Source: a virus. From it: 64,000 nucleotides of DNA. The stretch's first letter is position 1. Each line of letters opens with the position of its first letter. The notes below the pieces were generated by a model. The model saw nothing but the letters and a program-made list of their open reading frames with translations, was not told the DNA's origin and searched no databases. Below are positions 41,428-50,971 of the stretch, one piece after another. Both the position numbers and the translations under genes were made by a program. The stretch covers positions 1 through 64,000 of the IMG/VR virus record IMGVR_UViG_3300033149_002604; one strand, given 5' to 3'.

Positions 41428-42102
41428 TTACCTCACCTTATACTTACTTATAAACGCCACAGTCCCACTTCTCATATAGCCACCAAAACCAGTTTTGGAC
41501 AAATTTCCACCAATATAGTCGGTCTGTGTGAAGTTTTGTAATGGATCTTGTGCAAAATAGACTTCATATATAGGATAAGCATTAGCATTATTTTGTGAAT
41601 CTGTTAGTGATAAGTTTCCGTAATCTTTGGAAATTGTCAATCTGGTTGCAGAATTGATGGTGGTTATGTTACCAATTCTAAATCCATTTCCATTCCACAA
41701 TAGAAGATAATTTGCTTTCATATTTGTCGTAGCAGAATAATCTAGTGTGGAATCAATAACCACTTGCCAGTCACCTGCTACTGAAGCAACGGTTGTGGGG
41801 GTGTACCCAGAAGACCAATCGACTGTGAAAAAGGAATTTAGTTGGGATTTTCTGTTGGAAACAAAGTGTTCGATCTGTTTGTATTCTTTATGGAAAATGT
41901 TTGAATAAACATAGTTGATTGATAGTGTTGGTTCTGCTTTCTGTCGGGTTGTAAGGATAGCTTCATCAAATTGTGAAATCAAATTATGATAGATTTTCTT
42001 GCTGAAACATCCATCATTTGGTTCCCACAATTTGTATGTAATGTGGTTTATAGTCCCAACAGATTCAGTAGTACTAACTGTTCCAATAGGAAACAATATC
42101 AA
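41428..42102 (-). CDS. Tail tip / distal tail protein (lambda M-like position)
   Basis: A 224-aa beta-rich protein with TTG start and AGGAGAG site. Similar in size and position to DUF2460/DUF1833-type distal tail proteins immediately downstream of the tape measure. Sequence similarity is not certain by eye. Confidence 0.55.
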   Translation of the reverse strand: MILFPIGTVSTTESVGTINHITYKLWEPNDGCFSKKIYHNLISQFDEAILTTRQKAEPTLSINYVYSNIFHKEYKQIEHFVSNRKSQLNSFFTVDWSSGYTPTTVASVAGDWQVVIDSTLDYSATTNMKANYLLLWNGNGFRIGNITTINSATRLTISKDYGNLSLTDSQNNANAYPIYEVYFAQDPLQNFTQTDYIGGNLSKTGFGGYMRSGTVAFISKYKVR

Positions 42103-42116
42103 TCTAACTCACTCTC

Positions 42117-45100
42117 CTAAGCACTTCTAATGGCCTTGGCTGTTCTTCCTAAGTTATTTAAATCCCTACCAATTGTGTTTATGATCACATTTCTTCCAGG
42201 ATTTGCTGCCATAGCCATTGCAATGTCTTCTTGTGTCAACAGATTCAAAATCAAGATATCACGTCCACTTTGATCCCTAATATATCCACTAACTTCATTA
42301 GATTTTATATTTTCTTCTGGTATAACAATTTCTTTTTTGCTTGGATTGTCTCCAAGGATTGCCAACGTCGGTCTATTAACCAGCCCACCTTCAGAAAATG
42401 CTTTAAATGCTTCAATTTGTGGAAACACTCCACCAGTAGCACCACTCATAGCCTTTGCTTCCCACCCAGTTGCCGGTGCTGCTGGTGATTTAGTAAAACG
42501 TCCTACAATGCCGGTAATTGCCTGCATTACTAACCATCTAATGATAATCCTATTAATATCGTCTATTATTGATGCAAAAAATTTCTTAAAGTTTCTACCA
42601 GCATGATCTAGCTGTGTTAGTGTTGTCTGAATAGCATCTGTGAACCCATCTGCAAATTGGTTGACGGTATCAATTGTCAAATCTTTGATAAACGAATTAG
42701 TATCTTTGATACTTCGGTTTAGTTCTTTCCAAGCCCCATAAACTGGATGTTGTAATTCCAACAACTTTATGTGAAGCCGTACTTCCTGTCCTACTGTATC
42801 CTTTATTTGCTTTTCTAGTCGCAGCCTTGTCTGATCATTCTCTGTTCTTTTGTATCTGGCTTCTAAGTCTTTTCTGTTTAATTCAACTATTTCTAATCTT
42901 TTCTTTAATATTTTCTCTTCTGAAGCTCCACTTTCTTTTAAATATGCCAATTCCCTTTCTTTTTGAATTAAGGCAATCTGTGTTGTCTTAGAAATCCTGT
43001 CTAATTCAGTCCTTCTAGCCTTATCTTCAATCGAAGCTTTTCTTCTCAGCTTATCATTCTCAGCCAGTATATCTTGTTGTTTCTTCATCTGTTCGGCAAT
43101 TTCAGTATTTATTCCTAGCTGCTTTGCATTTATTGTGTTGATCAATAATGTGTTGTAGTTGATTTCTTTCTGTAGTTCTGTACGTTCATCTAACAACTCA
43201 TTAATCTTTTTCTGTTCCTCTCTAGTGACAATTCCGCCAGCAGTCATTTTGTTTATTTCAATGTCTATATCCTTAATCTTAATCTGCCTGATTTTGTTTT
43301 CCGTCTTTAATCTGTTTACAATCTCTCTGTTAATCTCAGATACTTTCCGATTAGACTCTCCAAGTTTGGAGTTAAATTCTCGTTGTAAAGAATTAAGACG
43401 TTTTTGAGCATCTGCTGCGCTTTCTAAGAGCTTAGTTGTTTTAGCACCAAAGGTTCCCTCTTTCAATCCTGTTTGCAATGCTTGGTTTATTAGCTTGTTC
43501 CTCTCTTTCTCAGCCTCAATCATTTTTCCTCTAAGTCTAGCCAATTCTTTATTGACATCTTTACTCTTCTCTTCTAATCCATATGCCTCTTTTAGTTTTT
43601 CAAATCGCCTTATTAGATCTTGTCTCTGTTCCTTTGTAAGCTTCTTAAAGCCAACAGCAAGTTTACCTGTTTTTTCTCTAATGCCTTCCAGTCCTTTTTG
43701 GTATTGTTGTACTCCAGCAACATTAAGGGCTTTCACCAATTCTTCTCTTTCTTTTTTTAGCTTATTTAACTCACCAACATCAAAACCCGTAACAAACACA
43801 TCTCCACCCAACTCTTGTACCTTCTTTATTTCCGAAGTTAGCTTCTCAATCCGAGTACTAATAGTCTCTATCCTAAGTAGAATGGCTTCCTTCTGACGAT
43901 CTGTTATTATAATTTGGTCATCTTTTGATCTTAATCTTTCCCTAATTTCATCAGTCACATCTTTTATTTCTGCTTCATCAACAAAAGACTTTATCTGCTC
44001 TTTTAACCAATTAGTAAAGGGCTTTACGGCTTGTACTATATATTTCTTCCACAGTCCTCCTAATCGTTTGATTTGGTCACCTAAGTTATCCAGTTGTTTT
44101 TCTTCCAAGTCTGTTGCTTTTATTAGTTCACTATGTGCATCCTGTCTCGCTTTTTCCCACTCATCATAATTCTCCAATAAGACCCTAAAAATTGGGGTAG
44201 CTCTAATTCCCAAATTCTGAAAAGCCACACTTAACTCGGCTACGCTTGTTTTTCCTTCTACCAACCTCTGGTGTAATTCCTTAAAAATATTGCTTAATTT
44301 TAGCGGTTTGGTAACATCAATCTCTTGTATTAATCCCAATTCCTTTCTAAACTTCTCTGGTGCTCTAGAAATTCTTGAAATCATTGTAGTAAACGCACGA
44401 CCTGCACGACTTCCTTTGATCATATGATCGTTTGCAACGGCCAGATAGGCTGTTAGGTCTTCTAAACTGACACCCGCCATCTTTGCAGCAGCACTAGCAT
44501 ACTTATATCCATCTGTCAGTTCACTAATTTCAATCTGATGTTTAGCCCAAGCGGTTGACATTATATTTACTATATGCTGGAATTTTTGTTCGGTGCTAAG
44601 AACGTCATCCATTTGTTCACCGAAGTTATTATAGACACCAGCTACAGACTTAGTAACTTCCCGCAAATCCCCCTCAGTTGCAACCGCTAATGACATTACT
44701 GCATTAAACGCAGCTAGTGATTCCTCAGCAGATAGCCCAGCAGAACCTAACTGATATAAAGCTTCACCTGACTGCTGCCAATCAGCAGCATGGGTAACAG
44801 TAGCTTCTACCATCACTTTCATATATTTTTCAGCAATCTCTGTATTACTCATCCACTCAGATCGTGCTGTACGCAATGCTCTAGCAAGCTGCTTTTGTGA
44901 CTCGGTTATATCATCAATAGTATCTCTAAGTCCACGATATGCTGCCCAATACGCACGTAGTTGTATAAACCAGCCAAGACGCATTTTAAACCATGCTGGG
45001 GAAAACATTTCAAACGGTGAGCCACGTCTCTGTATCCTCTTCTGTTCTTTTGCTAGTCTGCTTAGTTCTCTTGTTTGATTTCTCGTCAGTCTTGCTCCAA

Positions 45101-46214
45101 GTTCTTTTTGTTTGTTTAAATTTCGATATAAAGCAAGCCGATTCTGTTCTACATTCATGTTGATCTGAAGTTCAGCTCTAAGTTTAGCTTCTTCTATCCT
45201 TAATTTCCTAACAGCAGCCCAACGTTTTTTTTCTGCTTCCGTGATACTTTTTGCTACCATTAGCTGTGTTTCATATTTTGCTTCTTCTAAAGGAATCCCT
45301 TTAAATTTAGGTAACTTGAGGGAAGCAGCATACAGCTTCTTGTATTCCTTAATTTGTTTTTCTGTTAATTGCACCCCTAGTTTCTGTCGCTGTTCTAGGC
45401 TTCGCAACAATTCAAGCCTGTTCTGTTCAACATTGATTCCTTGGCTTATTTCTGTTCTAAGTCGGGCTTCTTTGATTGTAATTTCATCTAATCTTTCTGA
45501 TCTTCGCTTCAAGGCCAGTGCTACATCAGATTCTTGTTTAACTAGATTTTGAACTTCAAACTTTCTCTGTGCTTTATATGCTTCATGTAGTTTTTTAGCA
45601 ACGTTTTCGATTTCAGGGGCCAACTTCTGAAGATCCTTTCCAGCAGCTTTAAGAATCATATTAATATCTTTTTTGATTTCTGGTGTGGTCATCTTAAAGT
45701 CTTCAAGGATCTTGCTCATATCCAACGCTTCCCGCAATTCCTTGGATATATTTTTCCTTTTAAGACTTTCTGCCTGTCTTTGTATTTCACTGAAGATAGT
45801 AGTACCTAACTTTTCACTTGCAGGTCGTCTTCCTTTTGTTCCGATAGATATAGAAGATAGGGTATCAGCAAATTCAAGAACGGGGGAATTTAGTTTCCTT
45901 ATTGCCTGATTCCATGCACGTGCAAACTGATCAGCATTTTTTTCAGCACCCTTAACAGCGTCACCTAGATTTACTTTTATGTTCTTACCAAACTTGACAA
46001 GTTTATTGTTTACACTATCTAGTAACTGTCTGGTTCCACTTATAGAATCTCTTGCTGCTTTGAACGGATCACCTTTTATTATACCTTTTAAAGATGTCTG
46101 CTGTAATTTTTGCTTAAACTTGTCTATGTCAACTAGGGCATTTTTTATTCCCCTGTTGACAGCACTAGCATCTACGCCTATTGATACATTAAGACCACCT
46201 ATATTAACAGGCAC
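42117..46214 (-). CDS. Tape measure protein
   Basis: A 1365-aa protein, GTG start with AAGGAG. N-terminal VSIGVDASAVNRGIKNALVDIDKFKQKL is typical of tape measure N-termini; long coiled coils fill residues 200-400 and 720-1130; a TP901-type core with GLSAEESLAAFNAVM...AGVSLEDLTAYLAVAND and DQFADGF..AIQTT; a hydrophobic stretch (IIRWLVMQAITGIVG) near the C-terminus. At about 1.5 angstrom per residue the tail would be around 200 nm long (rule of thumb). Confidence 0.9.
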   Translation of the reverse strand: MPVNIGGLNVSIGVDASAVNRGIKNALVDIDKFKQKLQQTSLKGIIKGDPFKAARDSISGTRQLLDSVNNKLVKFGKNIKVNLGDAVKGAEKNADQFARAWNQAIRKLNSPVLEFADTLSSISIGTKGRRPASEKLGTTIFSEIQRQAESLKRKNISKELREALDMSKILEDFKMTTPEIKKDINMILKAAGKDLQKLAPEIENVAKKLHEAYKAQRKFEVQNLVKQESDVALALKRRSERLDEITIKEARLRTEISQGINVEQNRLELLRSLEQRQKLGVQLTEKQIKEYKKLYAASLKLPKFKGIPLEEAKYETQLMVAKSITEAEKKRWAAVRKLRIEEAKLRAELQINMNVEQNRLALYRNLNKQKELGARLTRNQTRELSRLAKEQKRIQRRGSPFEMFSPAWFKMRLGWFIQLRAYWAAYRGLRDTIDDITESQKQLARALRTARSEWMSNTEIAEKYMKVMVEATVTHAADWQQSGEALYQLGSAGLSAEESLAAFNAVMSLAVATEGDLREVTKSVAGVYNNFGEQMDDVLSTEQKFQHIVNIMSTAWAKHQIEISELTDGYKYASAAAKMAGVSLEDLTAYLAVANDHMIKGSRAGRAFTTMISRISRAPEKFRKELGLIQEIDVTKPLKLSNIFKELHQRLVEGKTSVAELSVAFQNLGIRATPIFRVLLENYDEWEKARQDAHSELIKATDLEEKQLDNLGDQIKRLGGLWKKYIVQAVKPFTNWLKEQIKSFVDEAEIKDVTDEIRERLRSKDDQIIITDRQKEAILLRIETISTRIEKLTSEIKKVQELGGDVFVTGFDVGELNKLKKEREELVKALNVAGVQQYQKGLEGIREKTGKLAVGFKKLTKEQRQDLIRRFEKLKEAYGLEEKSKDVNKELARLRGKMIEAEKERNKLINQALQTGLKEGTFGAKTTKLLESAADAQKRLNSLQREFNSKLGESNRKVSEINREIVNRLKTENKIRQIKIKDIDIEINKMTAGGIVTREEQKKINELLDERTELQKEINYNTLLINTINAKQLGINTEIAEQMKKQQDILAENDKLRRKASIEDKARRTELDRISKTTQIALIQKERELAYLKESGASEEKILKKRLEIVELNRKDLEARYKRTENDQTRLRLEKQIKDTVGQEVRLHIKLLELQHPVYGAWKELNRSIKDTNSFIKDLTIDTVNQFADGFTDAIQTTLTQLDHAGRNFKKFFASIIDDINRIIIRWLVMQAITGIVGRFTKSPAAPATGWEAKAMSGATGGVFPQIEAFKAFSEGGLVNRPTLAILGDNPSKKEIVIPEENIKSNEVSGYIRDQSGRDILILNLLTQEDIAMAMAANPGRNVIINTIGRDLNNLGRTAKAIRSA

Positions 46215-46652
46215 TTATTGTTCAGCTCCTTGTTTCTTTTTCTTCGGATTATTGATAATTGGGATTCCTGCCATAGATAGCATTCTACCAACATTCTTGG
46301 GTTTGGTTATTTTGTCAAAATCCAGCTTGTCCATAAACGCTTTCCATTCATTACTTTTAGTAGAAGCTTCTTTCTTTGAATAACTGGGTGACATACAATA
46401 AACAGCTTTGCCAAATATAATAGCCATCATCCGCTGATTATCTATTTCTATCTTCTTGGCTTTTTCGTAAAACAGATAGACTTGATCTATGGTATAGGTA
46501 TGTTTTAGGTCATCAAGTGAATGTCCACGTTCAATCAGGAATTGAAAGATTTCACCTAGTGAAAGTAGATGCTTTTTACTTACCTTTACTAACCCTCTCT
46601 GAGAGCTATCCGCAGAGGGCTTTATTCTCTCAGAGAGGTGAATGCGTTTTTT
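46215..46652 (-). CDS. T-like extension of the tail assembly chaperone (reached by -1 frameshift)
   Basis: This frame has no own start until ATG 46430 but is open from the slippery site to 46215, reading KRIHLSERIKPSAD...LGEIFQFLIERGHSLDDLKH...KKIEIDNQRMMAIIFGK. Fused to the upstream frame it gives a G-T product of about 264 aa. In lambda-like phages gpGT binds the tail tube protein and tape measure during tail assembly but is not in the virion. Confidence 0.82.
   Translation of the reverse strand, partial: KKRIHLSERIKPSADSSQRGLVKVSKKHLLSLGEIFQFLIERGHSLDDLKHTYTIDQVYLFYEKAKKIEIDNQRMMAIIFGKAVYCMSPSYSKKEASTKSNEWKAFMDKLDFDKITKPKNVGRMLSMAGIPIINNPKKKKQGAEQ
46594..46652 (-). promoter_or_regulatory. 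Programmed -1 ribosomal frameshift signal
   Basis: Slippery heptamer A AAA AAC in the G frame (46652-46646), 7-nt spacer, then a perfect 12-bp stem (46638-46627 with 46605-46594) enclosing a 21-nt loop that includes the G-frame stop TAA. Arrangement and spacing are textbook for -1 frameshifting. Confidence 0.9.
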
Positions 46653-47008
46653 ATTACTTCTTTATTCTGGTTAAATATAGTAAAGGCAAGTTTTATCCCA
46701 GTAGCCATGTCTAGGTCGGCTATTTCCTTTTCTTCCATATCCACAGAAATCTTGATTACCTTCAAAACTTCATCTGAAATCATAGAAAATAGCTTGGCAA
46801 TGAAGGTATAGGGAATAGTATCCCCACTAAATATCTTTTCTATATCTATCCCTGCTGCTTCTACCTTGGTAATGGCATTGTCTAAGATTTCAGCCAATTC
46901 AAACAGTTTTCCAAATGTCCAAGGTTTTACAACAATGTTACCGACCTTAACTTCTGAAAAAAGAATGGCCTCTTCAGGCTTTTCTTTTTTATCCTTTTTT
47001 TCTACCAT
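46622..47008 (-). CDS. Tail assembly chaperone (lambda G-like)
   Basis: A 128-aa acidic/basic protein, ATG start, directly upstream of the tape measure region. Sequence VKPWTFGKLFELAEIL resembles phage tail chaperones. Its last codons contain the slippery site. Most ribosomes should end here; a fraction continue into the T frame. Confidence 0.8.
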   Translation of the reverse strand: MVEKKDKKEKPEEAILFSEVKVGNIVVKPWTFGKLFELAEILDNAITKVEAAGIDIEKIFSGDTIPYTFIAKLFSMISDEVLKVIKISVDMEEKEIADLDMATGIKLAFTIFNQNKEVIKNAFTSLRE

Positions 47009-47026
47009 AAGTCCTCCAATTCAGGA

Positions 47027-47218
47027 TTATTCTAATTCCTCTTCAGCTTCTTGCCAAATTTGATCTTCTTCATCTTCTACTACCACTTCATCTTTTGTGG
47101 AAACTTCTGGAACATGCTTAAAGCGTTTCATACACTTGTCACACACCCATACAAATGCTTCGTCTTCTGAAAACTTTAGATTGAATTTGGCCCCACACCT
47201 ATCACATTGAACAACCAT
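47027..47218 (-). CDS. Small zinc-ribbon protein with acidic tail
   Basis: A 63-aa protein: CDRCGAKF and CDKCMKRF pairs, then a strongly acidic C-terminus. Lies between the tail tube and chaperone genes, so possibly linked to tail assembly. No family recognised. Confidence 0.6.
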   Translation of the reverse strand: MVVQCDRCGAKFNLKFSEDEAFVWVCDKCMKRFKHVPEVSTKDEVVVEDEEDQIWQEAEEELE

Positions 47219-47293
47219 TTTGACCTTACCCCCTGTTTGATATTTAGCCTACGGTCCAAGTAAGGTTGGACCATAGGCTTGTATCAGGTTATA

Positions 47294-48222
47294 TTATGCT
47301 ACGGAAACTAATCCGTACTTTGCGTTTACACTATCTGCTGGTGTACACACGTTATTAGGATACCAGTCGTGTGAAAGTATCTCTAACACCATTGGACCAC
47401 TCCACCAGTCTTCTGAACTCATGCTCATCCCACCATCTGGCCTGATGGTACATTTGGGAATCATATACACGAAGTCATTTCCAACATCGGTCCTGAAATA
47501 AAGCTGTGCAGAACCGTATGTCAGTGCAGAAGTCATTGGCGTAAATAGTGGTGAACCAGTAATAGCAGATGCTGATTTGTCAGTACCCAGTAAGAACTTC
47601 CTGAAATTAGCTGCATTTATTTCGTCAAATGTGAAGCTAACTGTGATATTCTTCTGAGACACCACCACGTGGTCTTTGATCCTAGCACCAGTTACATCTG
47701 TAATGTAATGCTCTAAATAGGTTACATCAGGATTGATAGATATATCAGTTATATTTCCTATCAAACGGGCAGTAGTTCTAAAGTCCGAACCGACCCCGTT
47801 ACTTGTGCCAGAATCTAATGAAGCATGTGCTACTGACGCTTCAAAGTAAAGCAGTTTCTGTTATCGTGATAGCATTTAACTATCACTTCTTACGGTTTCC
47901 CGCAAGCTCAGACCATATCATCCTCTGTATGTGTGAGAGAGGTCGGGCACTCGTGGGTTGATTATTGACTGGTCTGTCTCACAACCTGGTCGTTGAATCT
48001 TCCCCATACTTCTATGACCTTTCAGGGGCTTGACTGCTGATTACCCAATCCAAGAACTTTTTGAACCATCACGCTTGCCGTTTCCAGCTACGTTGTGGTG
48101 TTCTTGGCTCTAAGGGTGTCCCAGCAATTCACCCGATTTAAAGTGGACCTTACGTAAGTTATTGAAATTATTAAAGATCCACAGCACCTGTCGTGTAATT
48201 TGTATAGCTAATAGTACTCATT
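47294..48222 (-). CDS. Tail tube protein 1, split by a group I intron (joined exons approx. 48222-48177 and 47857-47294)
   Basis: Exon 1 starts at ATG 48222 (AAGGAG upstream) and encodes MSTISYTNYTTGAVG. Exon 2 resumes near KLLYFEASVAHASLD and runs to 47294. The second exon is homologous to the product of 49195-49764 (shared INPDVxYxxHY, SxxFTFDEIN, FLLG/YLLG, IPKCxxxxDG). TTG 47764 is only an internal codon. Mature length is about 203 aa. Exact splice sites need RNA data: the best P1 wobble points to 48177, but frame requires an exon-1 end one base earlier or two later. Confidence 0.7.
47852..48177 (-). ncRNA. Group I intron in the tail tube gene
   Basis: On the minus strand: P1 GGAUCUU/AAGGUCC with a U-G wobble at the 5' splice site; core P/Q segment UUGCUGGGACACCC...AGAGCC; R segment UUCAACGACCAG; S segment GAUGAUAUGGUCUG, with P7 pair GACCA/UGGUC; P9 hairpin CUUGCGG-GAAA-CCGUAAG; a further stem GUGAUAG/CUAUCAC; candidate terminal G at 47858 or 47852. 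No endonuclease ORF inside. These are hallmark features of phage group I introns of the IA type. Confidence 0.85.
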
Positions 48223-48259
48223 CTTTACTCACTCTCCTTTTAACAAATCCTATGTCAAT

Positions 48260-49180
48260 TTAACAAACCGACTTTAACTCACCGTAAGTACACCCAGCCA
48301 TTTGGTGTACCTCAATATGACATTTTCTACAAAGCGTAATGCAGTTATCTACATCTGCACTTTCTAAAGGTTCTAGTTTAACTGGAAGTATATGATGACA
48401 TTGTAAATCATCTTTACTTCCACACTTTTGGCAAATCCAACCATCTCTTTCAAATACTAATTCTCTAAGTTCCGGTTGAACTTCTCTGTCTAATTTAACA
48501 TCTTTAAAGTTTCGTGGATATTTTATTCTTCTGAAAACAGAACATTTCTGTTTGCATTTTTCAGAACAGTAGAAATGCTGTTCACCTGTCAGATTGTCTT
48601 TTAATGCTTGAACCCTTCTAGTGACATCTTTTAGTTTTGGTGTGAACCATCTCCTACAGTCAGATTCATAACACCGAACCTGCAAGATCTTCTTGTCTTC
48701 AGGATCTCTTCTTACCTCTTCACACCACTCTAGTTGTGGTGCATAAGTGTCATATAGTGGAAGTTGTTTCTTCCACACACCACCTCTCCAATTTGGATTG
48801 TTTCTTGGATCACTTTTCCAACAAATCTTACATACAGGATGACGTTTAAAACTCTTTAATGTAGTAGAGAAAGTGTGTCCCATAGAACACCTGAGAATAA
48901 GCTGAGAGTGATTATTTTTGTATTTTCCACCCACCCATTCACAATTGTGCTCCTTTAAATACTCTTTTACCTCAACTTCTCCCCACTTTGCACATTTTCT
49001 ACATTTGGCACAGCGTTTACCTTGTTTGAATGCATAATATTTAACCCAATACTCGTGTCCTTCAGGACACCTAACTAAAATTTTAGAGTGAGAGTTTACG
49101 TATTCCTTCGACAGAAGTTTATATCCTTCACTCTCTATAAACTCTTTGACTTCATTATATGTAAACTTTCTTCTGCCCAT
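48260..49180 (-). CDS. Free-standing HNH homing endonuclease-like protein
   Basis: A 306-aa protein. The N-terminal third has two copies of an SHSKILVRCPEGHEY / SQLILRCSMGHTF zinc-type DNA-binding module with CAKC/CKIC pairs; a middle CYESDC..YCSEKC segment; and a C-terminal HNH domain (CQKCGS...CHHILP...DNCITLCRKCHIEVH). It lies between the two tail tube genes, directly upstream of the intron-bearing gene, suggesting intron mobility in trans. Confidence 0.82.
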   Translation of the reverse strand: MGRRKFTYNEVKEFIESEGYKLLSKEYVNSHSKILVRCPEGHEYWVKYYAFKQGKRCAKCRKCAKWGEVEVKEYLKEHNCEWVGGKYKNNHSQLILRCSMGHTFSTTLKSFKRHPVCKICWKSDPRNNPNWRGGVWKKQLPLYDTYAPQLEWCEEVRRDPEDKKILQVRCYESDCRRWFTPKLKDVTRRVQALKDNLTGEQHFYCSEKCKQKCSVFRRIKYPRNFKDVKLDREVQPELRELVFERDGWICQKCGSKDDLQCHHILPVKLEPLESADVDNCITLCRKCHIEVHQMAGCTYGELKSVC

Positions 49181-49194
49181 TACATTCTCATTAC

Positions 49195-49764
49195 CTAAAA
49201 CGGCGTTCCAAGCGTTGTGCTTGAAAAGTCTATATACCCAAAATTTGCCTGCGAAGCTGAAGAATCATTATTTACATGATATGTATCGTGATATAACACG
49301 TCTAATATCATGTTACCTTTTACCCAGTCAGTAGACCTTAGTGGAATGTTTCCATCAGCTTTCAAGACACATTTGGGTATAACATACTTGAACTTAGTTC
49401 CAGTATCTGTCATAAACCTTAATATTGCCCGCCCTCGAATTCCTTCTTTTAGCATGACGGGCATCCTACTTGCAGAAGCATCAATACTCCCACCAAGCAG
49501 GTAGTTCTGTAAGTTGTCTTTATTTATTTCATCAAATGTGAAGTTGATTGACAGTCCATTGACGACTGTAAATTCTTCATCCTTCACCTTTTTCCCTTTT
49601 ACACACTTGTAGTGTGTCACGTATGATACATCTGGATTGATATTTGCAATGTCAATATTTCCCAAGCTTACCACTTGGGGTAATGTTCCATATCCTGGTG
49701 ACGCTACACCATCTCTGAAATAAATCTCTGCTTTTCCTACGGTGAGGTTGTCTATGTCGGTCAT
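49195..49764 (-). CDS. Tail tube protein 2 (major tail protein paralogue)
   Basis: A 189-aa protein with ATG start. Homologous along its length with the spliced product of 47294-48222. Contains NPDVSYVTHYKC, INFTFDEINKDN and IPKCVLKADG. One paralogue is probably the tube; the other a tube variant, tail terminator-proximal ring or decoration. Which is major cannot be told here. Confidence 0.75.
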   Translation of the reverse strand: MTDIDNLTVGKAEIYFRDGVASPGYGTLPQVVSLGNIDIANINPDVSYVTHYKCVKGKKVKDEEFTVVNGLSINFTFDEINKDNLQNYLLGGSIDASASRMPVMLKEGIRGRAILRFMTDTGTKFKYVIPKCVLKADGNIPLRSTDWVKGNMILDVLYHDTYHVNNDSSASQANFGYIDFSSTTLGTPF

Positions 49765-49774
49765 GTAAACTCAC

Positions 49775-50962
49775 CTACAAAATAAACTTCAATGTTTCAT
49801 TATCTTTACCATACTCAAATTTGTACAAATCCAAAATCTTTTCTGGTACTTTCTTCTTTGGAAGCCCTAAAAGGTGTGCATACATCCCCTCAAGACTCCA
49901 AATGAAGTTTTCCATTACCAATTCTTCCCGTTTTTGTTTAATATTTTCCATAACTTCCAGATACCTGCTTTCTAACTGGCTGGTATCCTTTATATCTTCT
50001 ATGTCATCAAATGTAAATCCTATCCCGTGTCTTCTAACATAGTCTTCGGATTGTCTACACCAAGCTGTCAGTGATGGTAAACCAGCATGTAGGTATTCTT
50101 GAAGTTTGTTAGTCATTGTCAGATTTACTTGTCTTTCAGTTGCTTCTTTATTATTGAAGATATGAATTCCATACTTAAATTTGGTTAGTGCTTGCATCAT
50201 TTCATCATAGTCTGTGGGTGGGTACAAGACTGCACCAATAAACTGCAATGTAGTATATGCTGTCATATTTCCACAGAATATGTGAACTTCATTTCCCAAT
50301 TCTACCAACCTTCTAAATATCCAAGCAAGGTTTCTGTAAGGAAATGTCTGGTTTGCAGCAACATCATCTACTGGGTTAATCCCACCTTCATATACTAGAC
50401 CTTTCCGTTTTGGAATATCTTCTTCATTGTATTCTATGATACCTTTATTGCAATAAGGGTATAAAACCATTGTTGGTTTGTTTAATGCGTGAAGTCTTTC
50501 TGTCCTTTGACGAATGGGTTCTGAAACATAAATTAGTGCATCCGCAGCTAAGAACATTTCCCGTTCGTCAATGGGGATTATGCGTTCGAGTCTGCGAATG
50601 GAGTCAAGATCATGGAGGTCGCAGACCAGTTTTACCCTGTCTTGTACTCCCATTTCATTAATCACCTGACGAATCCACACAACAGGCCTATCGGGCTCAT
50701 TTGAGTAATCGAGAATCCTACAACCTATATCAATCATCATTTTTATTAGATTTTTAAATTGTCTCTCATCCTTATACACATGATATGTGTCATAAGATTC
50801 TATTCCATAAGGAACTTTATTTCCTATTCCATGAACCTCATATCCTAATTTCTTTAAAGCCCTTCCTCGCTTCACTACCCTCACGCAGTGGTGCATTCCG
50901 ATCAGGGCTATCTTAAGAGGATTACCATTCTCATCCAAGATTGGTTTTTCATAATCTGTCAT
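49775..50962 (-). CDS. GT-B glycosyltransferase
   Basis: A 395-aa protein with two Rossmann-type halves: N-terminal KIALIGMHHCVRVVKRGRALKKLGYEVHGI and C-terminal GLVYEGGI...NEVHIFCGN...LTMTNKLQEYLHAGLP, the acceptor and donor domains of GT4-like enzymes. It could glycosylate the tail tube or fibre, or the host surface. Separated from the other sugar genes (57-63 kb). Confidence 0.75.
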   Translation of the reverse strand: MTDYEKPILDENGNPLKIALIGMHHCVRVVKRGRALKKLGYEVHGIGNKVPYGIESYDTYHVYKDERQFKNLIKMMIDIGCRILDYSNEPDRPVVWIRQVINEMGVQDRVKLVCDLHDLDSIRRLERIIPIDEREMFLAADALIYVSEPIRQRTERLHALNKPTMVLYPYCNKGIIEYNEEDIPKRKGLVYEGGINPVDDVAANQTFPYRNLAWIFRRLVELGNEVHIFCGNMTAYTTLQFIGAVLYPPTDYDEMMQALTKFKYGIHIFNNKEATERQVNLTMTNKLQEYLHAGLPSLTAWCRQSEDYVRRHGIGFTFDDIEDIKDTSQLESRYLEVMENIKQKREELVMENFIWSLEGMYAHLLGLPKKKVPEKILDLYKFEYGKDNETLKFIL

Positions 50963-50971
50963 AATTAACTC

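Noticed and set aside
47294-47764. Tail tube gene starting at TTG 47764
   Set aside because: Homology continues upstream in the same frame to about 47857, and the missing N-terminus is found as exon 1 beyond a group I intron.
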